DNA of 64,000 nt from Dermatophagoides farinae (GCF_024713945.1 NC_134682.1:2108001-2172000), one strand, 5' to 3'; numbered from the stretch's first letter, positions 1 through 14,881 are shown. Made by a program: numbers and translations. Notes: generated from the sequence alone by a model not told the origin.

Positions 1-331
1 TCATCATTATCCTGGTATTCAAGAAGTGTTTTTTTTTCTCATCCATATCTAATTTAGTCATACACACAAACACAAATAAAAAACAACAACAACAAGATTC
101 ACATTCCGAATGGATACAAATTCATTCATTTCATCTAAAAAAGAAAAATTGACAACCAAATAACCTAGAATAAGAAAAAAAAACATTATTATTATTATCA
201 TTATTTACATATCTTTCATATAACCAAATAAATAAATGAATGAATGAATGAATATATTACATACACACACACACACGCATACGATTCAAACCAGAAGGGA
301 GAAAAAAAACAATTCATTATTTGATTGAGTC

Positions 332-355
332 TTGTTGTTGTTGTTGTTGTTGTTG
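332..355. repeat. (TTG)n microsatellite
   Basis: Eight uninterrupted TTG units, followed about 30 bp later by an AAC run of the complementary motif, so the pair could fold back on itself. This GTT/AAC pairing recurs through the window. Confidence 0.9.
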
Positions 356-2721
356 TCGATGATATTTTTTGTCATCAACTTAACAACAACAACAACAACA
401 AAATGATGTTTTTTTTCTATTAGAAATGTTAAAGTATTAGTTTGCTATATATATATGAACTAATAATGACTAATAACTTTATAGATATTTCATGAGTATA
501 TAATGAAAATCCATATTTTCATGATTATATAAAAAAAGTCATCATCATCATCATCATAATAATCATGTTTTTTTCATTCATTTATTCATATAAGAAAATG
601 ATTAAATCCTCTTGTCTCTTAGTAGGGATGGTGATGATGATGATATGGTGGTGGTGGTGAGCTACTTCTTATTACATATATAGGATCTTAAGAAAGATTC
701 TTGAATAAAATCTTAAAAATCTCAACCAACACACACACACACACACTTGATATATCCTAAAATCGCGACTATAAGACGCAACTACCTAAGAAAAATTTAA
801 TTAAAATTCTACACAAGTGAACTGAATTGTGGTAAAATCTAGCTACAAATATCTCTCTCACTCACTCACCCAGATATCAGAATATCATCATCATCATCAC
901 CAATGTCCATTGTTATTGTCAAGTCAATTCGGTTAGGTTTTGAATAACAAATTTGAAAACAAACATTGTCTTGTTTTAAAAACAAAAAAAAAGTTTTTTC
1001 TAGTTGTCAAATAAACAACGAAATTTTTTTTTGACAATGGACATAATGGGGACAGAAACTTTTTGAATTTTTTTTTTCGTCACCCTAATTCTGAATATTC
1101 GTTATTTTCTGTCGATCAACTATAGTGAAAAAAGGGATGGAATTTTTTTTTGAAAACAAAGAAAAAAAATTTTAAATTCAAATTCCCGTCGTACATGTGA
1201 ATAAACACACTCGCACACACATCGTAGTCATTTAAAACAGCTAATTAGCAAACATTTTTTTTCTTGTTTGTTTCACTGGAATAGTTTTTTTTGTTTTGTT
1301 TACAAAAAACAGAAAAAAAATTCTTGTTGTCACTTACCATTTATATTTTAATTCGTAAAAATTATCATTTTTGGATGGATCTGAAACGCGTGCTTTTTTT
1401 CGTTTTGTTTTGTTTAACAACACTTTTTTTTATCTTGTCACATTTGTCTGTTGAGTATGAGTGTGTATTATATTAATTAGAATTGTATTCAAGTTGATTC
1501 TCCCATTCACACTTTAATTAATTACAATAACATGTTTGAATGATGTTGTTGTCGTCGTTGTTGATGTAACATTATAAATGATATATATATTTCTGGCCTG
1601 TTAAGGTCAAAAATGTCACACACATAATGATAATGAAGCAATTGACATGATAATGATGATGTTGATTGAATAGCGATACCCATTCCTAAAAAAATGGACT
1701 ATTGAGAATACACATTACTATTGAGCTTCCGGCTGTTTACGGGATTCAAAATTATCGTTGGTAACATTACATTTATATATGAAAAACAAAGTCAAAATTG
1801 TCGTTCATTTGGGAATCAATTATTTTGTTGTTTTTGTTGACCATTGTCCACTTTGGTTAAATTGGTAATTTCATTGGAGCTAAATCGATTCAACGAATGA
1901 ATGAATGGTCTGATTCGATTCGTAGATTTGACATTTGTGGTTAATAAAGATTGTTTTTTTTTATTTCGCATTGTGATTTTGATGATGAGTTTATCATTTG
2001 GCCAAAAAAAAAAATCTTGGATAAAATTAAATTGATTTTTTTCCGTTCATATTGATTGGCCATCGATTTGTTCGTTTGTTTTGTTTTTTTTCCATCAAAT
2101 GTCAATCACCGCAACTTTCTAGGAAATAACAAAAAAAAAGATTTCGGTAAATATTTTCTTTACATCATTTTGAAATCGATCGGATTCGAATATGGATGCA
2201 CCACTAAACAAGAAGATGATCGTTAGACAATCATTTCTTCAGGGCTTTCGGTTGTTGTTGTAGTAGTTTTTATTTTTATTTTTTTTTCACACCCATCATC
2301 ATTAGCATCATTATCATCAATGGTAATGGCATCAAAAGAATCATTCGATTTTCATTCCGGTCGATCGATTCTAGTCAACAAGAAAAAAAACGAAATGAAA
2401 AAAAATGGCCAAATATAAAAAAAATGCATACCTTTTTTTCTTTCTTGCATCAACATGAACATTCGGGCTATTATTCAATATTTTTTTTTTATTTCGATCT
2501 CATTCAATCAATAAATATATTTATGGAAAAAAATTCAGGGCGGAAATGAAATGAATGAATACACCAAAATATAGTGGAAAAGAAAAACAAGACCATGAGG
2601 CCTCTCATCTTTTTGATATTCGTTCATTGTATCATCATCATCATCATTCTCATATTCCATAATTCAAAATTGAAGGGGAAAAATGGAACATTCAGACCCT
2701 TTTTTTTTGTTGGGTTGATCA

Positions 2722-2752
<31 letters not shown>

Positions 2753-3883
2753 AAGAATAGTTGTTTGTCAGCAATTCTTTTATCATCAGCATCATCATAA
2801 TCATTTTGGATTCAGTTTTTTTTCTTGTTTATGTGTGTATGTGTGTGTGCACAGAATGATTGTTGAAATTTTTATTATTATTATTATTCGAGAATGAATC
2901 GAATGGGAATTGAATATTATATTGAAGAATTCAATGAATGAATGAATGAATGAATGATGATGATGACCATTATAATATTTATATATGGGGATGTGTCCAA
3001 ACGCCATCATCATTGAATTTTGATGATGATGATGGTAAACGAAAATCAATGTTGTGGAAAAAATTTTTGCAGTATTTTTTTTTTCTTTTTGCACCGTCAT
3101 GTGAATACGGTAATGGTGAAGAAATTTTCGCTTTATTTTTTTTTTTTTTTTTTTTTTTGAGTTGTTCGATTTTTTTTTTTCTGATATTCGAACTTTTTGG
3201 TTGTCATCAGAACGGTTTTTGAGTAAAATTCAAGAAAATACGGATTCAATTTCGTTTGATTATTAATCGAAATTAGGTTATTCATTTTCTTTTATTGATT
3301 GAATTAATATATTTTGATTGATAATGCCATTTTGTTAGTTGTTTCATCACTTAATTATCATATATATACACAGCAAATCAATGGTGTTTGAATAAATCGA
3401 ATATTTTCATCATCAGAATTATACAAGACAGCACTTTTCTTAGGAATTTTTCTTCTGGCCTTTCAATTCGAATTCCCGATAAATTTTTTCTACTATTTTT
3501 TCTGCCATATCTATCCTGGAACAAATTACTCGTATTTTTTTTTTGTTACTATCCTTCAAGTTGGAATTCTTGGAACGTTCCAAGTCTGTAGCGTTATTGG
3601 TGCAGAAAAACTGATCGATTTCCAACGAAAAAAAAACTACCTGAATTGCATTTTTTTTTCTTTGGATCAATCTGCATCAATATTTTGATTATATGAAAAA
3701 AAATCTGATATATCAGTTATAGAAAATCAGAAAACAGAACTAAATTCTTCAAGGTGGACCAGTACCAGACCGGATAACAAAAAAAAATATATCAATGACG
3801 AAAAAAATTCCCGGAAACCAGATAAGAATTCAATAATTCGAGTGATTTTTTTTTCTCTTCTTTTGAACCTAAGATTTCTTTTT

Positions 3884-3914
<31 letters not shown>

Positions 3915-6342
3915 GTTTAAATCGTCGTTGTTCCGATTGTCGATCAAAAGAATTGTAGGTTGTCATCATGATCATTATCCATTTCAATTTTTTATAAATA
4001 AAATATTCAAAACATCATCATCATGTAATGGAGAAGAAATTCCGAAATTCCGGGCAAACATCATCATCAACATAACAACAACAATTTGAACAACAACAAA
4101 TAAATATTTCCGCCATTTTTTCCTGGATCTGGAATTTATATTTATTCTCTGTATTTTGCCGTATGTGTCAACGAACGAATCGGTAACTAGCAAGCAAGTG
4201 TGTGATAGGAACAGAAGATTTTTGAAAAGTTTTTTTTTTGGTTGTGATATAAATTATGATGATGATGATTGTCGATCGTTATAATCGACTTTTCTTTTCT
4301 TTTTTTTCTATAGATGACGACGATGACAATTCCAACAACAACAACAACAACAAACGAACATCGAAATAATCTCAATAATCATAATATAGTATAATAGTAG
4401 CAGCAAAAGTAGTAGACGATCTATATCATGGATAATAATTTCATCTCAAGATGACAACTTTGATAGTTGTTGGTTATTATTGTAATCAAATTGGTTTGTT
4501 ATTGTTAAGCCATATTCTTTGTTCTTTGAAATAGAAAAAAAAATCTTTCAACAAACAACAAAGTGAAAAAAAATGACAATAACCATAATCAAGTTGATGC
4601 AAACACAAGACATTGTATAGTAGTAGTATATATGTCGGATTCGTAAAATTCTTGGAAAATAACTGGATGAATGACTCGAATGAAATCTTTATCGAATATA
4701 ATCCACTGATGATGATGATGATGACAATGAATATTGTCCTTACAATTTTTTTTTCTTCGTGTTGATGAAGATGATCAGTTAGCTATCTTTAAACAGTGAA
4801 TAGTAGTAGATACGTTTGTTTTCGTTGTTGTTGTTGTTGTTGAAAAAAATTTATGCAAATTTTATACGAATTTTTTTTTTATTTTTGACATGAAATTGAT
4901 CATCATCATCATTGTCATTGTATTTGTTGTTGATCATCAACGATTATTATTTGAAATTTGAATTTTTTTTTCTCATTCTTAGGTTAAGGTTACGAAGACC
5001 ATCATCATGATTGTGAAAAGTTTTTTTTCTTCTTCTTTTTCTTTGTTTGTCATTTTTTTTTATTACCATAATAATCTCATTGATGATTGTCGTTATTTAT
5101 TTGGCCATTGTTGTTGTTGTTGTTGTCACAACTTGTTGTAAAAAAAACGACAACAACAACCAGAATAAAGCAAGAATAATTTTTTTTATCAAAGAAATTT
5201 GACTGATAAAATGATTTCGAAAAGTTCAGAATGGATAGACACAGAGAAAGAGACATAGCTAAATGATGATGATCAGTCTATAAATGAACAAACGAAAAAA
5301 AATGTAATGACATTATTCTGGATCAAACAGACAAACAAACAAGAATAAAATTACATTTTATCCGGATCGGATTTATTATTATGATGATGATAATGATGAT
5401 TTTTCTTCACCAAAAAAAAAAGAGAAAAAAAAATCTTCATCGATTTCGATTATTTTTCTTTTCCGATTCGTTCGAATTGAGAAAAAAAAATAAACATTCT
5501 GTTTGACAACTGTTTTGTATAAAAACCGACCGGTCAGAATAAATGACTTTTGACTATAAATGTCTCGATGGTTGTTGTTGTTGTTGTTTCGTTTCGTTTC
5601 TCTGGTACAAGGGAAATTGTATATATTGCATTAAGAATGGAATTCATTCTTTACATTCAAGTCTTACTTTTACTTATTGTTTGTAGAATCGTTTTTCATA
5701 TATATGAAATTGATACATAGTTGTTTGTGTATGGCCATCTTTTCGTTCATCCATCGGGTACTTATTCGATACTTATTTCTGTGAAAGAAAAAAAAAGATA
5801 GAAAAAGAATATTCAATTCGATTCAATTCAATTCAATTCTCTTGATATATGACGAAACCATTTGGGAGAATAATAATAGTTTGGACATTTTTTTTTTTTT
5901 TTGTTTAGATTTTTGTTTTTCGTTTTTTTTTACTGTTTGTATTCCATTGATGATGATGATGACGATGATTTGTCTTGTCAATGACTATTCATCAATTTTG
6001 TTGTTGTTGTTGTTGTTTTTTTTTGTTCTTGTCAATGTTAAAATGGCCACCATTGGACACATTTGGTTCAAAATAGTTTGTGTTCGTTTTTTTTCCAATG
6101 GGAATATTCCGCTAAATTTTTTTTTTTTGCACTCACTCACACACACACACAAGAAGAATCATCGAGAAATTGAAAACTTCGAGAATTTTTCACATCATTT
6201 CCAAATCATTTGATCCATTGAATTATTATTATTTATAACTTGATATTTTGCTATGTACTGGTGATGGTCATCATCATCATCTCATCATCAAGATTTATGA
6301 AAGAAAAAAAAATTATTTATTTACATTGTAACATGAAACAAA

Positions 6343-6346
<4 letters not shown>

Positions 6347-6374
<28 letters not shown>
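6347..6374. repeat. (AC)n microsatellite
   Basis: Uninterrupted AC dinucleotide run of about 14 units, one of many GT/AC tracts in the window. Confidence 0.9.
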
Positions 6375-7985
6375 TCAGCGGATATCATCACGTGTAGATC
6401 ATCAATTTGTTTTTTGTTGTTGTTGTTGTTGTTGAAATTTCATCCATGTGAACATAATTGTTGCAAGAATCCTATATATTTTTTTTTATTTAATAATGAT
6501 CATTATGATGATAATGATGGTGAAATGGAAAATGAATCTCATGTATGTATGAATGATACAAATATTCTGAATTTTTTTTTTTTTTTTTTTTTGCTTGGTT
6601 CGTTGATTACAGCAACAATAATCTTGTGACGACAATAAGAATATAATTTAATTCTATTTTTTTTTCTCCACTCCGAATCCAAATGATTGATACCATCATC
6701 ATCATCATCATCATCATCAACAACAACAACGGTCAGTTGGTCCAGTTTTTTTTTCCTTGAATCGTTAACACTAATACTCATGATGATGAATTTATTCTTA
6801 GTATTGTGTTTTGAATGGAATTATGAATCCAGAATTCTTTTTCTCATTCTTGTATACATTATGCGTGTGTTTGTGAAGTAATGTAACGTGAAAATCATTG
6901 CCACCGATAACCTTATATTCACATTTCTACGATAATGATGGTCTTGATGTATTTGATTTTATACATGGACATGATTTGATTATGAAAAATATTTCGATTC
7001 ATCAAACAAAAGAGAATTTCTTTCTTTCTTTTTTATTTCACTGCTACAACATATTGATATCGAAAACATTGCCATTGACAAAAATCATGCAAAATTGAAA
7101 TTCAGATTCATCATCGAATGTTTTCCTGTTTGTGTTTGTGTGTGTGTGTGTGTGTGTGTGGTTTTTTTTCGTTTTCTCGTTTCCATATTAGTCCGTTTTC
7201 ATTTGATTTATTCAAATTTTTCTTCTCTCTTTGTGTGTGTGTGTGTGTATGTGTGTCTGTGTTTAACATTGAATATTCGTTTTATGAATTCTGGTTATTT
7301 CGTTGTATGTCTGTGTGTGTGTGTGTGTGTGTGTGATCAACAACAACGACAACAACGACAATATTGAAACGATTCTCGAATAACAATGAATGAAACATTG
7401 ATGACAACATCATATGTGGGTGGTTGTGGTGGTGGTGGTGTGTATTTGTTTGCATGAAACTTTTTTTTTTTTTGGTTTTGTTTCATTTCATTAAAAAAAA
7501 AAATAACAGCAACAACAAAAAAAATTCATATCATAATCAAATATCTTAAAACATCTATCTATCCATCTCTCACATATGGTTATATGTATTCCGATATTCG
7601 TATGATGAAATATGATAAGAATGATCATATCGTTGATTTATTCCGTTGATTCCTAGATTTTTTTTTCACATGCCAATATACATTGTGTGTGTATATGATG
7701 TCTATCGCGCATATTTACTGTACATACTGTATTTGGATTCTGGATTCTATCATTATTTATATGAAAAGTTTTTTTTTCTCAATTATCGTTTGTACCACTA
7801 CTTTTATTTCTACTTCCACTTCCACTTCAACTTTCATATATACACATATAGATTGAATGAATATATATGGTGGCCAATGTTCAACCAAGTTAAGTGAATT
7901 GTGATGGTGAAAATATTTTTCCTCTTTTGTTGAATGGATCAGATATGAATTTGAATTCGTTGTGTAATGTTATGCGATGTGATCG

Positions 7986-8005
7986 GATACGATACGATAC
8001 GATAC
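7986..8005. repeat. (GATAC)4 pentanucleotide tandem repeat
   Basis: Four perfect GATAC units, preceded by GATCG and followed by GATCC, which look like mutated edge units. Pentamer repeats are uncommon here compared with di- and trinucleotides. Confidence 0.85.
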
Positions 8006-10156
8006 GATCCAATTTTCTATCTATAACCTACCAATCAAATATTGACAATATTTGTTTTGTATGTATGTGTGTTGTGTGTTTGTCCAGAATCAGTCTTTCA
8101 TCGATTTCAATCTTATTCTGATTATATAACAACAGCAAAAAAGAAACCCAAGTTTTTTTCTTGTGTTTGTTTGAATTGGAGATTTTTTTTTCGTTTTATT
8201 TCAAACAGCATCAACAACGTAAGAAGAATATATTCATGTTCCAAGTGAATATTATTATTTTGAAAATTTTTCAATTTTTTCTTCCCTGCACAATAGAGAA
8301 TATTTTATTGTGTGAATTCTCCAAAACACTATTTCCACACCACCGCCATCGTCATCATCATCATCATCATCATTAGAACAGTGATATTGTTTGTTCGAAG
8401 AATCTTGTTTCACTTTTATTAATTGATTTTTAATTTGGTTGAGAATCAATCAATCAATTAATCAATGAATCAATGATGGTGATTATCAGTTCATTTCATT
8501 CTGGACAATCGATTGAACGACAATTCTTTAATCAAATTTGTTTATTGAATTCATAATAACTAAAAAAAAAATTTCCATCAAGAAACATTCACATTACATG
8601 AAGATATATATTTGAATTATAAAAATTATTGATTTTACAATTCAATTTTTCATTTTCTCAATCGATTCAATCAATTTTATTGGACAATCTGAAACCTAAA
8701 TCAACAACAACAACAACAAATACAGAAAGAAAATCGAACAGAATTTTACATTTCCGAATTTCTTACTTCATTTTCGTTGATTATTTGATCACCATCATCA
8801 TAAAACGATCCAATTCCTTTTTTTTTCTTTGAGTGTTTTTTTTTGTTGTTGTTCCCATTGTGTTCATCATCATTACATACAATATTTGTTGTGTGTGTGT
8901 GTGTTTGCGTGTGTGTGTATGTTTTGGTGTTTTTTTTTTTATTCCAAGTGTTCCAAGTGTTTGTGTGTTCCATTTTATTTCCATCATTACATACGTCTAT
9001 TCTTATTCTTCAGTGTGTTTTCACTATGTGAATGTCGCCAACGAAAAAAAAAATAGAAAGAAATTATCAGAATCAATTTTCAGAGTCAACTTTTTGTCTT
9101 CGTCTTCCGTTTGTTGTTTTATTCTCTCCAGTTTTTTTTTCTTTCTCTCGTAATCATTTCATTTGGTCAATATTCTGGACAAACGGAATCATTGCTGTTG
9201 TTTTTTTTTCTCAAAATAAATCAAGAATCAATCAATAGTAAATAGTGAAAAAAAAGAAGAAAAAATCAATCGTCAACTAGCCAATCAACACAGCACAGAA
9301 TAGTGGAATAAAAACCTTCAAATGTGAAATATTCGTAACGACAAAAGTGTGTCTGCGTTTGAATCACAGAATAAAAAAAACGAAAAAACAAAAATATAAC
9401 CCTGTTGTTGTGGTAAGTGAAATTCCGTTTTTTTTTCTTTGACTTTTCTTTCATTATCATTAGACATTATTTTGGTCCATATTTATTTTTAGGTTTCTTC
9501 AATCAGTATTTGATTTGTATTGGATTTTTTTTCATTATTATTATTTATTTATCCTTGGAATTCAATGTAGACATTACATTTAGTTTTCCATCGATGGACA
9601 TTTATTTTTTTCCATTATTATGTTCGATTGATGATGATAATGATGATGATGTTGATGATGATGATAAATAACGAATCAAATTTGTGCGTGTGTGCATGTG
9701 TGTTTGTATTCGATAATATTTGATGTGTCTAATGCCCGCAAGCATTCTAATCTGGTTTTTTTTGATGTAGTTCGGTTTCATTTTATCTGTTTGTTTGTTT
9801 GTTTGTTTGTGCAATTTCATCATTCTTATTATTCTGGTTCATAAAAATAAGCATCAAATTTTAATCAGTAGTCACCATTATCGTTGATTTTTTCATTTTC
9901 CCATTCATTTATCATGACCATATATCGGTAGTGTGTATGATAATCGATAATTTCAAATTGAAATTCTTTGTTATTGTTGTTGGCTTAATAAACGCCCATA
10001 TCCAAAATAGGGAAAAATAGTTTGTAACACACACACACACACACACACACATCGAATAACAATGGATTGTTTATCAAAAGATTTTTTTGTTTTTGTTTTT
10101 GTTTTCATCCATTCTATTGTATTCAATTGAAAGAGATTATTGTCGAAAACATGTGT

Positions 10157-10194
10157 CATCATCATCATCATCATCATCATCATCACCATCATCA
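10157..10194. repeat. (CAT)n microsatellite
   Basis: About twelve CAT units with one CAC interruption. It is read as poly-His or poly-Met in the open frames that cross it, which is why those frames were not called as genes. Confidence 0.9.
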
Positions 10195-13100
10195 TAGGTT
10201 ATTGTTCCAATTGGAACAAACCACACTCACACACACACACATACACACACATCAGATAGGAAACATGATGTAAAAACTTGAAAAAAAAATGTTAAATAAA
10301 ATGTATCAACAACAAAAAAAACGACGATCCAAACAAATGTATCAATGAGTGTTGTCGCCCCAAACCACATTTCATTATGTGAAAATAAAAAACAAAAAAC
10401 AAAAAAAAAATAAAAGTTTTTTGTTTGACAAAAAAAACAAAAAATAATTATTACGGATGCGGATGTTGTTGTTGTTGTTGTTCATGAATACATTGTATCA
10501 TTTGATAGTCAATGAGATTTTATTCTATCAATGTTGTTGTTTTTTTTTTTTTTTTTTTTTGATTTCAAAGATGAGAATATTAATGATAATGGTTGACACA
10601 CACACACACATTGTGTTATTCACATTTTCGTTGTTGTCGTTTCTGTTTTTTATGTGTCTGTGTGTGTGTGTTCATCACAAATTAATTATCACATGTATGT
10701 ATTACAGTGTTTTGTTGATGTTGTTGTTGTTGTTGTCGTCATTCTTTCGTTTTTTTTTTTTTTTTTTTTTGTAAACTAAAACTTGGTTTTTTTTCTTCTT
10801 TTGGAATTTGAGAAGAATGAAAAAATGAGATTTAAGCAAGAGGACCAAAAAAAAAACAAAACAAAACAGTGCAAGTAATTTGACATTCCGTTTTATTTTT
10901 ATTTTATTTTATTTTTGCACAAACAATTATTCTTGAATCTTATTAAGATGTTCATAACATCCAACAAAAATTGGAACAGTAACAACAGAAAAAAAGTGGC
11001 CAAAAAAAACATGAAATCATACACACCCACGAAACTTTACGTTGTTTTCGTTTCGTTTTGGATCAATTTTCATTTACACTCAAACCCGTTGTCCATTAAC
11101 TTTCATATCGAAACATACATGTATGTCAAAAGTCAAATAAAAATGTTCTGTATAAAACAAAATTGAGATAAATGTTCCCAAAAAAAAAAAAAAAAAAAAT
11201 AGAATTGAAACAATCAACAACAATGACATCTATGTGTGAATGTGTGTGTGTGTGTGGGTTTTGTTGTATGTTTATTTAACTTGTATGTTTAAAATTTTGG
11301 CTATAGGCTAATTATGTTGTGGTTGTGGTTGTTGTTATTGTTGTTTTTGTTGTTGTTGATCAAACATATCATGTAATCATCAACATTATCATTTTTGGAA
11401 TATAACAAAAAATGTTTACCGAGAAAAAAAAAATTCATTTCATTCTACAATAATTACCGAATTTATTATTCTCGTCGTCGTCGTTTATGTTGTTTTTTCT
11501 TCTATAGATTTATCTTGTCATTTTGTTTTGTTTTGTTTTAGACTTTTATTTTATTTTTTTTCATGTTTTTCTTTACATTCCGATGAAATTATTATTTATT
11601 GTTGATCTGTTTGTGGAAAGTAAACAACAACAAAAAAAATTGTGATTTACTTTTATTTGATGTTTGCTACTGCTGCTGCTGCTATGGCTACTGTGTGTGT
11701 GTGTGTGTGTGTGTATACTGTGTGGATTGTCAATATTTCTGCCGGGCTAATTTTCTTTTCGGTCAACTTGTTCCAACAATCAGAATTTGTGTGTGTGTGT
11801 GTGTGTCCAGTCTCCATGTTTGTCACAAAGTTAAAATTTGAAATAACCAATTTTTTTTATCGTTCAACATTTGAAAATATTTCTTCTACACCAGCAGCAT
11901 CAGCAACAGCAGCAGTAGTAGTACTAGTGTAGTCAGGCGAATTCTGAAATATCTCCATCTTTGGCATGAAAGAATTTATAGAATGTTTCAAAATGAGACA
12001 TTTTTTTCTTTTTTTATTTCTTCTAAAGCTCAATTTCATTTTTATTGATGTTGAATGTGTGTGTATGTGTGTGTAGTGTAGTGTAATCAATCTTCTGTTT
12101 TTCATCATATTTTTGTTGACCAGCAACAGCAGCAGCAGCAGCTATCAGATTTTTTTTTTTATTTAATTTGATTTTAATGTTTTCAGTTTTTTTTCCACTA
12201 CTGGTTACCACACTTGTCTTGTGTTTTGGAAACAAATTTTTTTTTCTCCTTGAATAAAGTCTACGAGAATAAATCAACGTAAAATTTCAATTTTCTCTCT
12301 CTCATTTTCGAAAACGGACGTTGTTTAATGTTCCAAAAATGATGTAATGTGTGTGTATTGGCAAAACATGAAAATTCATTTTAATTTATTCGTGTACGAA
12401 TTTTTTTTTTTTGCTTATTATTGTTGTATTTTTCATTTTTTTTTTTTTTTTTTAGTCAACCGAATTGATTTTCACATTCAAAAAAAAAGAAAAAGAAGAA
12501 ATTCTTGTGACGCAGAAAAAAATACAATTTTCATTCATAAATGATTAATGATGGTAAAAATTCTTGTTGATAAAAAATAATAATAATAATAAAGAATTTA
12601 ATCAAAAAAAAAAATTTTTGATTATGAAATAAAAATAAAACTTGATAAACTTGGTCCAAAATTGACACACATACATTGGGGGGATGTCTAGGAATTTTTA
12701 GGAATCGTTTCCATTCAACACACACACACACACACACACACACGGTTAGAAAGAAACAAAAGTTTAATTCACAATTTTTTTTTATTGTTTGTTTTTTGTT
12801 GATAGCTGAAAATCATTGAAAATCAGAATCTTGATGAAAAAAAAAATACTACCTCCCAAGAGAATCATCATCATGATCGTTCGATATTATCATTAGTAGG
12901 CCATTATTACCATTATCATGTGATATGATGTGATGATAACGACAAACAAACAAATACACCGAATGTAAACACATCATGAATTGCAATTGTAAATTTTATT
13001 TTTTTGTTTGAAACTTTGAAAAATCCAATGACCAGAACTGAAACAAAAACAGAACACACAAGCCGAAATTTTTCAAGGGACAAAATATCCATTGTCCCTG

Positions 13101-13594
13101 TTTCAATATGACCATAATGGAAATTCATCCAATCACTCTACGGTTTCAACTTTTTTTTTGTATATGGTTCCATAATAAGTCAATTTGTAATCAAATTTTT
13201 TCTTTTCTGATGCTTTGCTTTTATATTTGGTTTTTTTCGATCCAAATAAAAAGATTATTTTCATTTCCGGTTTGTTCATAAATTACACATTGACCACACA
13301 CATGCATTCGAAATTGTTGAATGGAAAAAAATTTTTTTTTCCATATGAAAAATACGAAAATCCAAATCAAAAAAAAAAATAAAATAAAATAAAGAAAAAA
13401 CGCCCGAAGATTGTCATGTATGTATCGGGTATATAACCATTTTTTTTTTTTTTTTTTTTTTTTGGTATCCGAAAAAAAAATTCCTAAAACTAAAAACAAA
13501 ATAGTCGCTCGCTCGCTCTTTTTTTCTTTATTTTTCCCATTGAAGGCCATGGTATATGATCTCTAAACAATGATCCATGATACAGATCGTGCAT

Positions 13595-13616
13595 GACGAC
13601 GACGACGACGACGACG
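13595..13616. repeat. (GAC)n microsatellite
   Basis: Seven GAC units in otherwise AT-rich DNA. It is one of the few GC-containing, CpG-bearing triplet tracts in the window; a similar CGA tract lies at about 34823-34842. Confidence 0.85.
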
Positions 13617-14602
13617 ATAGTGGTGGGCCAAGAATTTCGTGATTTAAAATTTAATAAGTTTTTTTTCTGTTTGTTCCATTCGTTGATTTTTGTTTTGCTT
13701 TTGTTTGTTTGTTTGTTTGTTCCATGACTGTAGTTATGTGTGTGTGTGTGTGTGTATGAAACAAGCTGACATTTGAATATTATGCTTCTGGTATAATTTA
13801 TTCTATATTTGTTTCAGATGAAAAAAATTTCTTGGTTTTTTTCAATTCAAAGAAAAAAAATCGAAATACGATTGATGCCTCGAACCGTTTTGTTTTGCTT
13901 GCGTGTGTGTGTGTGTGTGTGTGTGTGACTGACTAGACCACCTTTTTAGTCAAACGCAGGCTAAATTGGCTATGAAAAGTTCATGAGATTTTTTCCGGTT
14001 TTTGTTTTCGAGAGTGAGAGAGGAAATAAAACCTGAAAACCAAAAAAAAAAAAAAGTTTCAAGCCAAAAAAAATCATTTCATTTCAATCCAAACAAAATT
14101 GTTGTGAAAAAACTTTTCCAACCCAACTGAATTCTTGAAAATTTTGTCTTTCTCCAAAAGAATCCATCTTTTTTTTCTGGATTTATTTCATTCACAATAC
14201 TATATCATGATGATGACAATGTGGCCTATGTTTTTATTTTTTTTCCTGGAACACAGATTCTATATTGCGCAATCAAATAATACACCCACACACACAAAAA
14301 AAAATTCTAAAAATTAACAATGAAAAACAATTGAAAATTGATGAAAATTTAATTTTTTTTTCTCTCTTTCGCTCTCGAATTTATGTTGTGGAGAAAATAT
14401 CGAAAATTTCATTTTTAATTTTTGTTTTCTTTTTCTGTGCGTTTTTTTTTTGAGTGAAAACATTGGCCATTTTTTTCCTGAAACAGAAAGAAAGAAAGTT
14501 TGAATTTTTCTAACACAAATGGTAACAATTTTTTTCCTTGATAATCATCCATTTTCATCTATTTTTCTTTTCTAATTTGTTTGTTTTTTTGGTGATTCAC
14601 AT

Positions 14603-14881
14603 ATGATAACATTGACAAAGAATTCTCAACGTAACAATCAGCAACAAGAACTAACCGAACGAGCAATGTATTGTACACGTTTATCAAATCGATTTGAACA
14701 TGGTTTTCAAACATTTTTAGATGAATTACGTTCATTTAATGAACGACGATTATCATTGCAAAAAGATTTTCATGAAAAAATTTTGGAACAATTATCCAAA
14801 TTGAAAGATGATATTGATGGTAATGATGATGATGATGATGATGAAAACCAAAGTCGTCGAGTCGATTCAATCAAGCGGTGA
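14603..14881 (+). CDS. Small helical protein or first coding exon, unrecognised
   Basis: An open frame of 92 codons whose composition differs from the repeat-derived frames around it: mixed polar and hydrophobic residues, regular codon use and few homopolymers. Residues about 14-72 are predicted by eye to be strongly helical with heptad-like spacing (RLSNRFEHGFQTFLDEL, then SFNERRLSLQKDFHEKILEQ), followed by an Asp-rich run from a GAT repeat (about residues 74-80) and a basic end. I do not recognise the family. The spacing of RFE, FN and a K-D-D-I-D end loosely recalls KxDL-type coiled-coil proteins, but that could be chance. The start is the first ATG after a T-rich stretch with no acceptor just upstream. 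The stop codon TGA at 14879-14881 overlaps a good splice donor (GTGAGA from 14878), so this may be exon 1 of a longer gene rather than a complete 92-residue protein. An AATAAA lies at 15110-15115, which would fit the complete-gene reading. Confidence 0.5.
   Translation: MITLTKNSQRNNQQQELTERAMYCTRLSNRFEHGFQTFLDELRSFNERRLSLQKDFHEKILEQLSKLKDDIDGNDDDDDDENQSRRVDSIKR

Larger units (their letters stand above)
1..14602. other. Gene-poor, repeat-rich intergenic or intronic DNA
   Basis: I see no convincing protein-coding gene in this stretch. It is built from A/T homopolymers, CAT/ATG triplets, GTT/AAC triplets and GT/AC dinucleotides with short unique spacers. Open frames here translate to low-complexity strings (poly-Phe, poly-His, Cys-Val alternation), as expected from such repeats. 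Two splice-like patterns were noticed: a minus-strand exon-like segment at 1338-1380, and a strong GTAAGT donor motif near 9415 that could end an untranslated exon. Neither is enough to call a gene. The stretch could still contain introns or untranslated exons of genes outside or further along the window. Confidence 0.6.

Noticed and set aside
9240..9420. Strong GTAAGT donor motif at 9415 after a CACAG acceptor-like site
   Set aside because: No open coding frame and no partner exon; could be an untranslated exon but cannot be supported.
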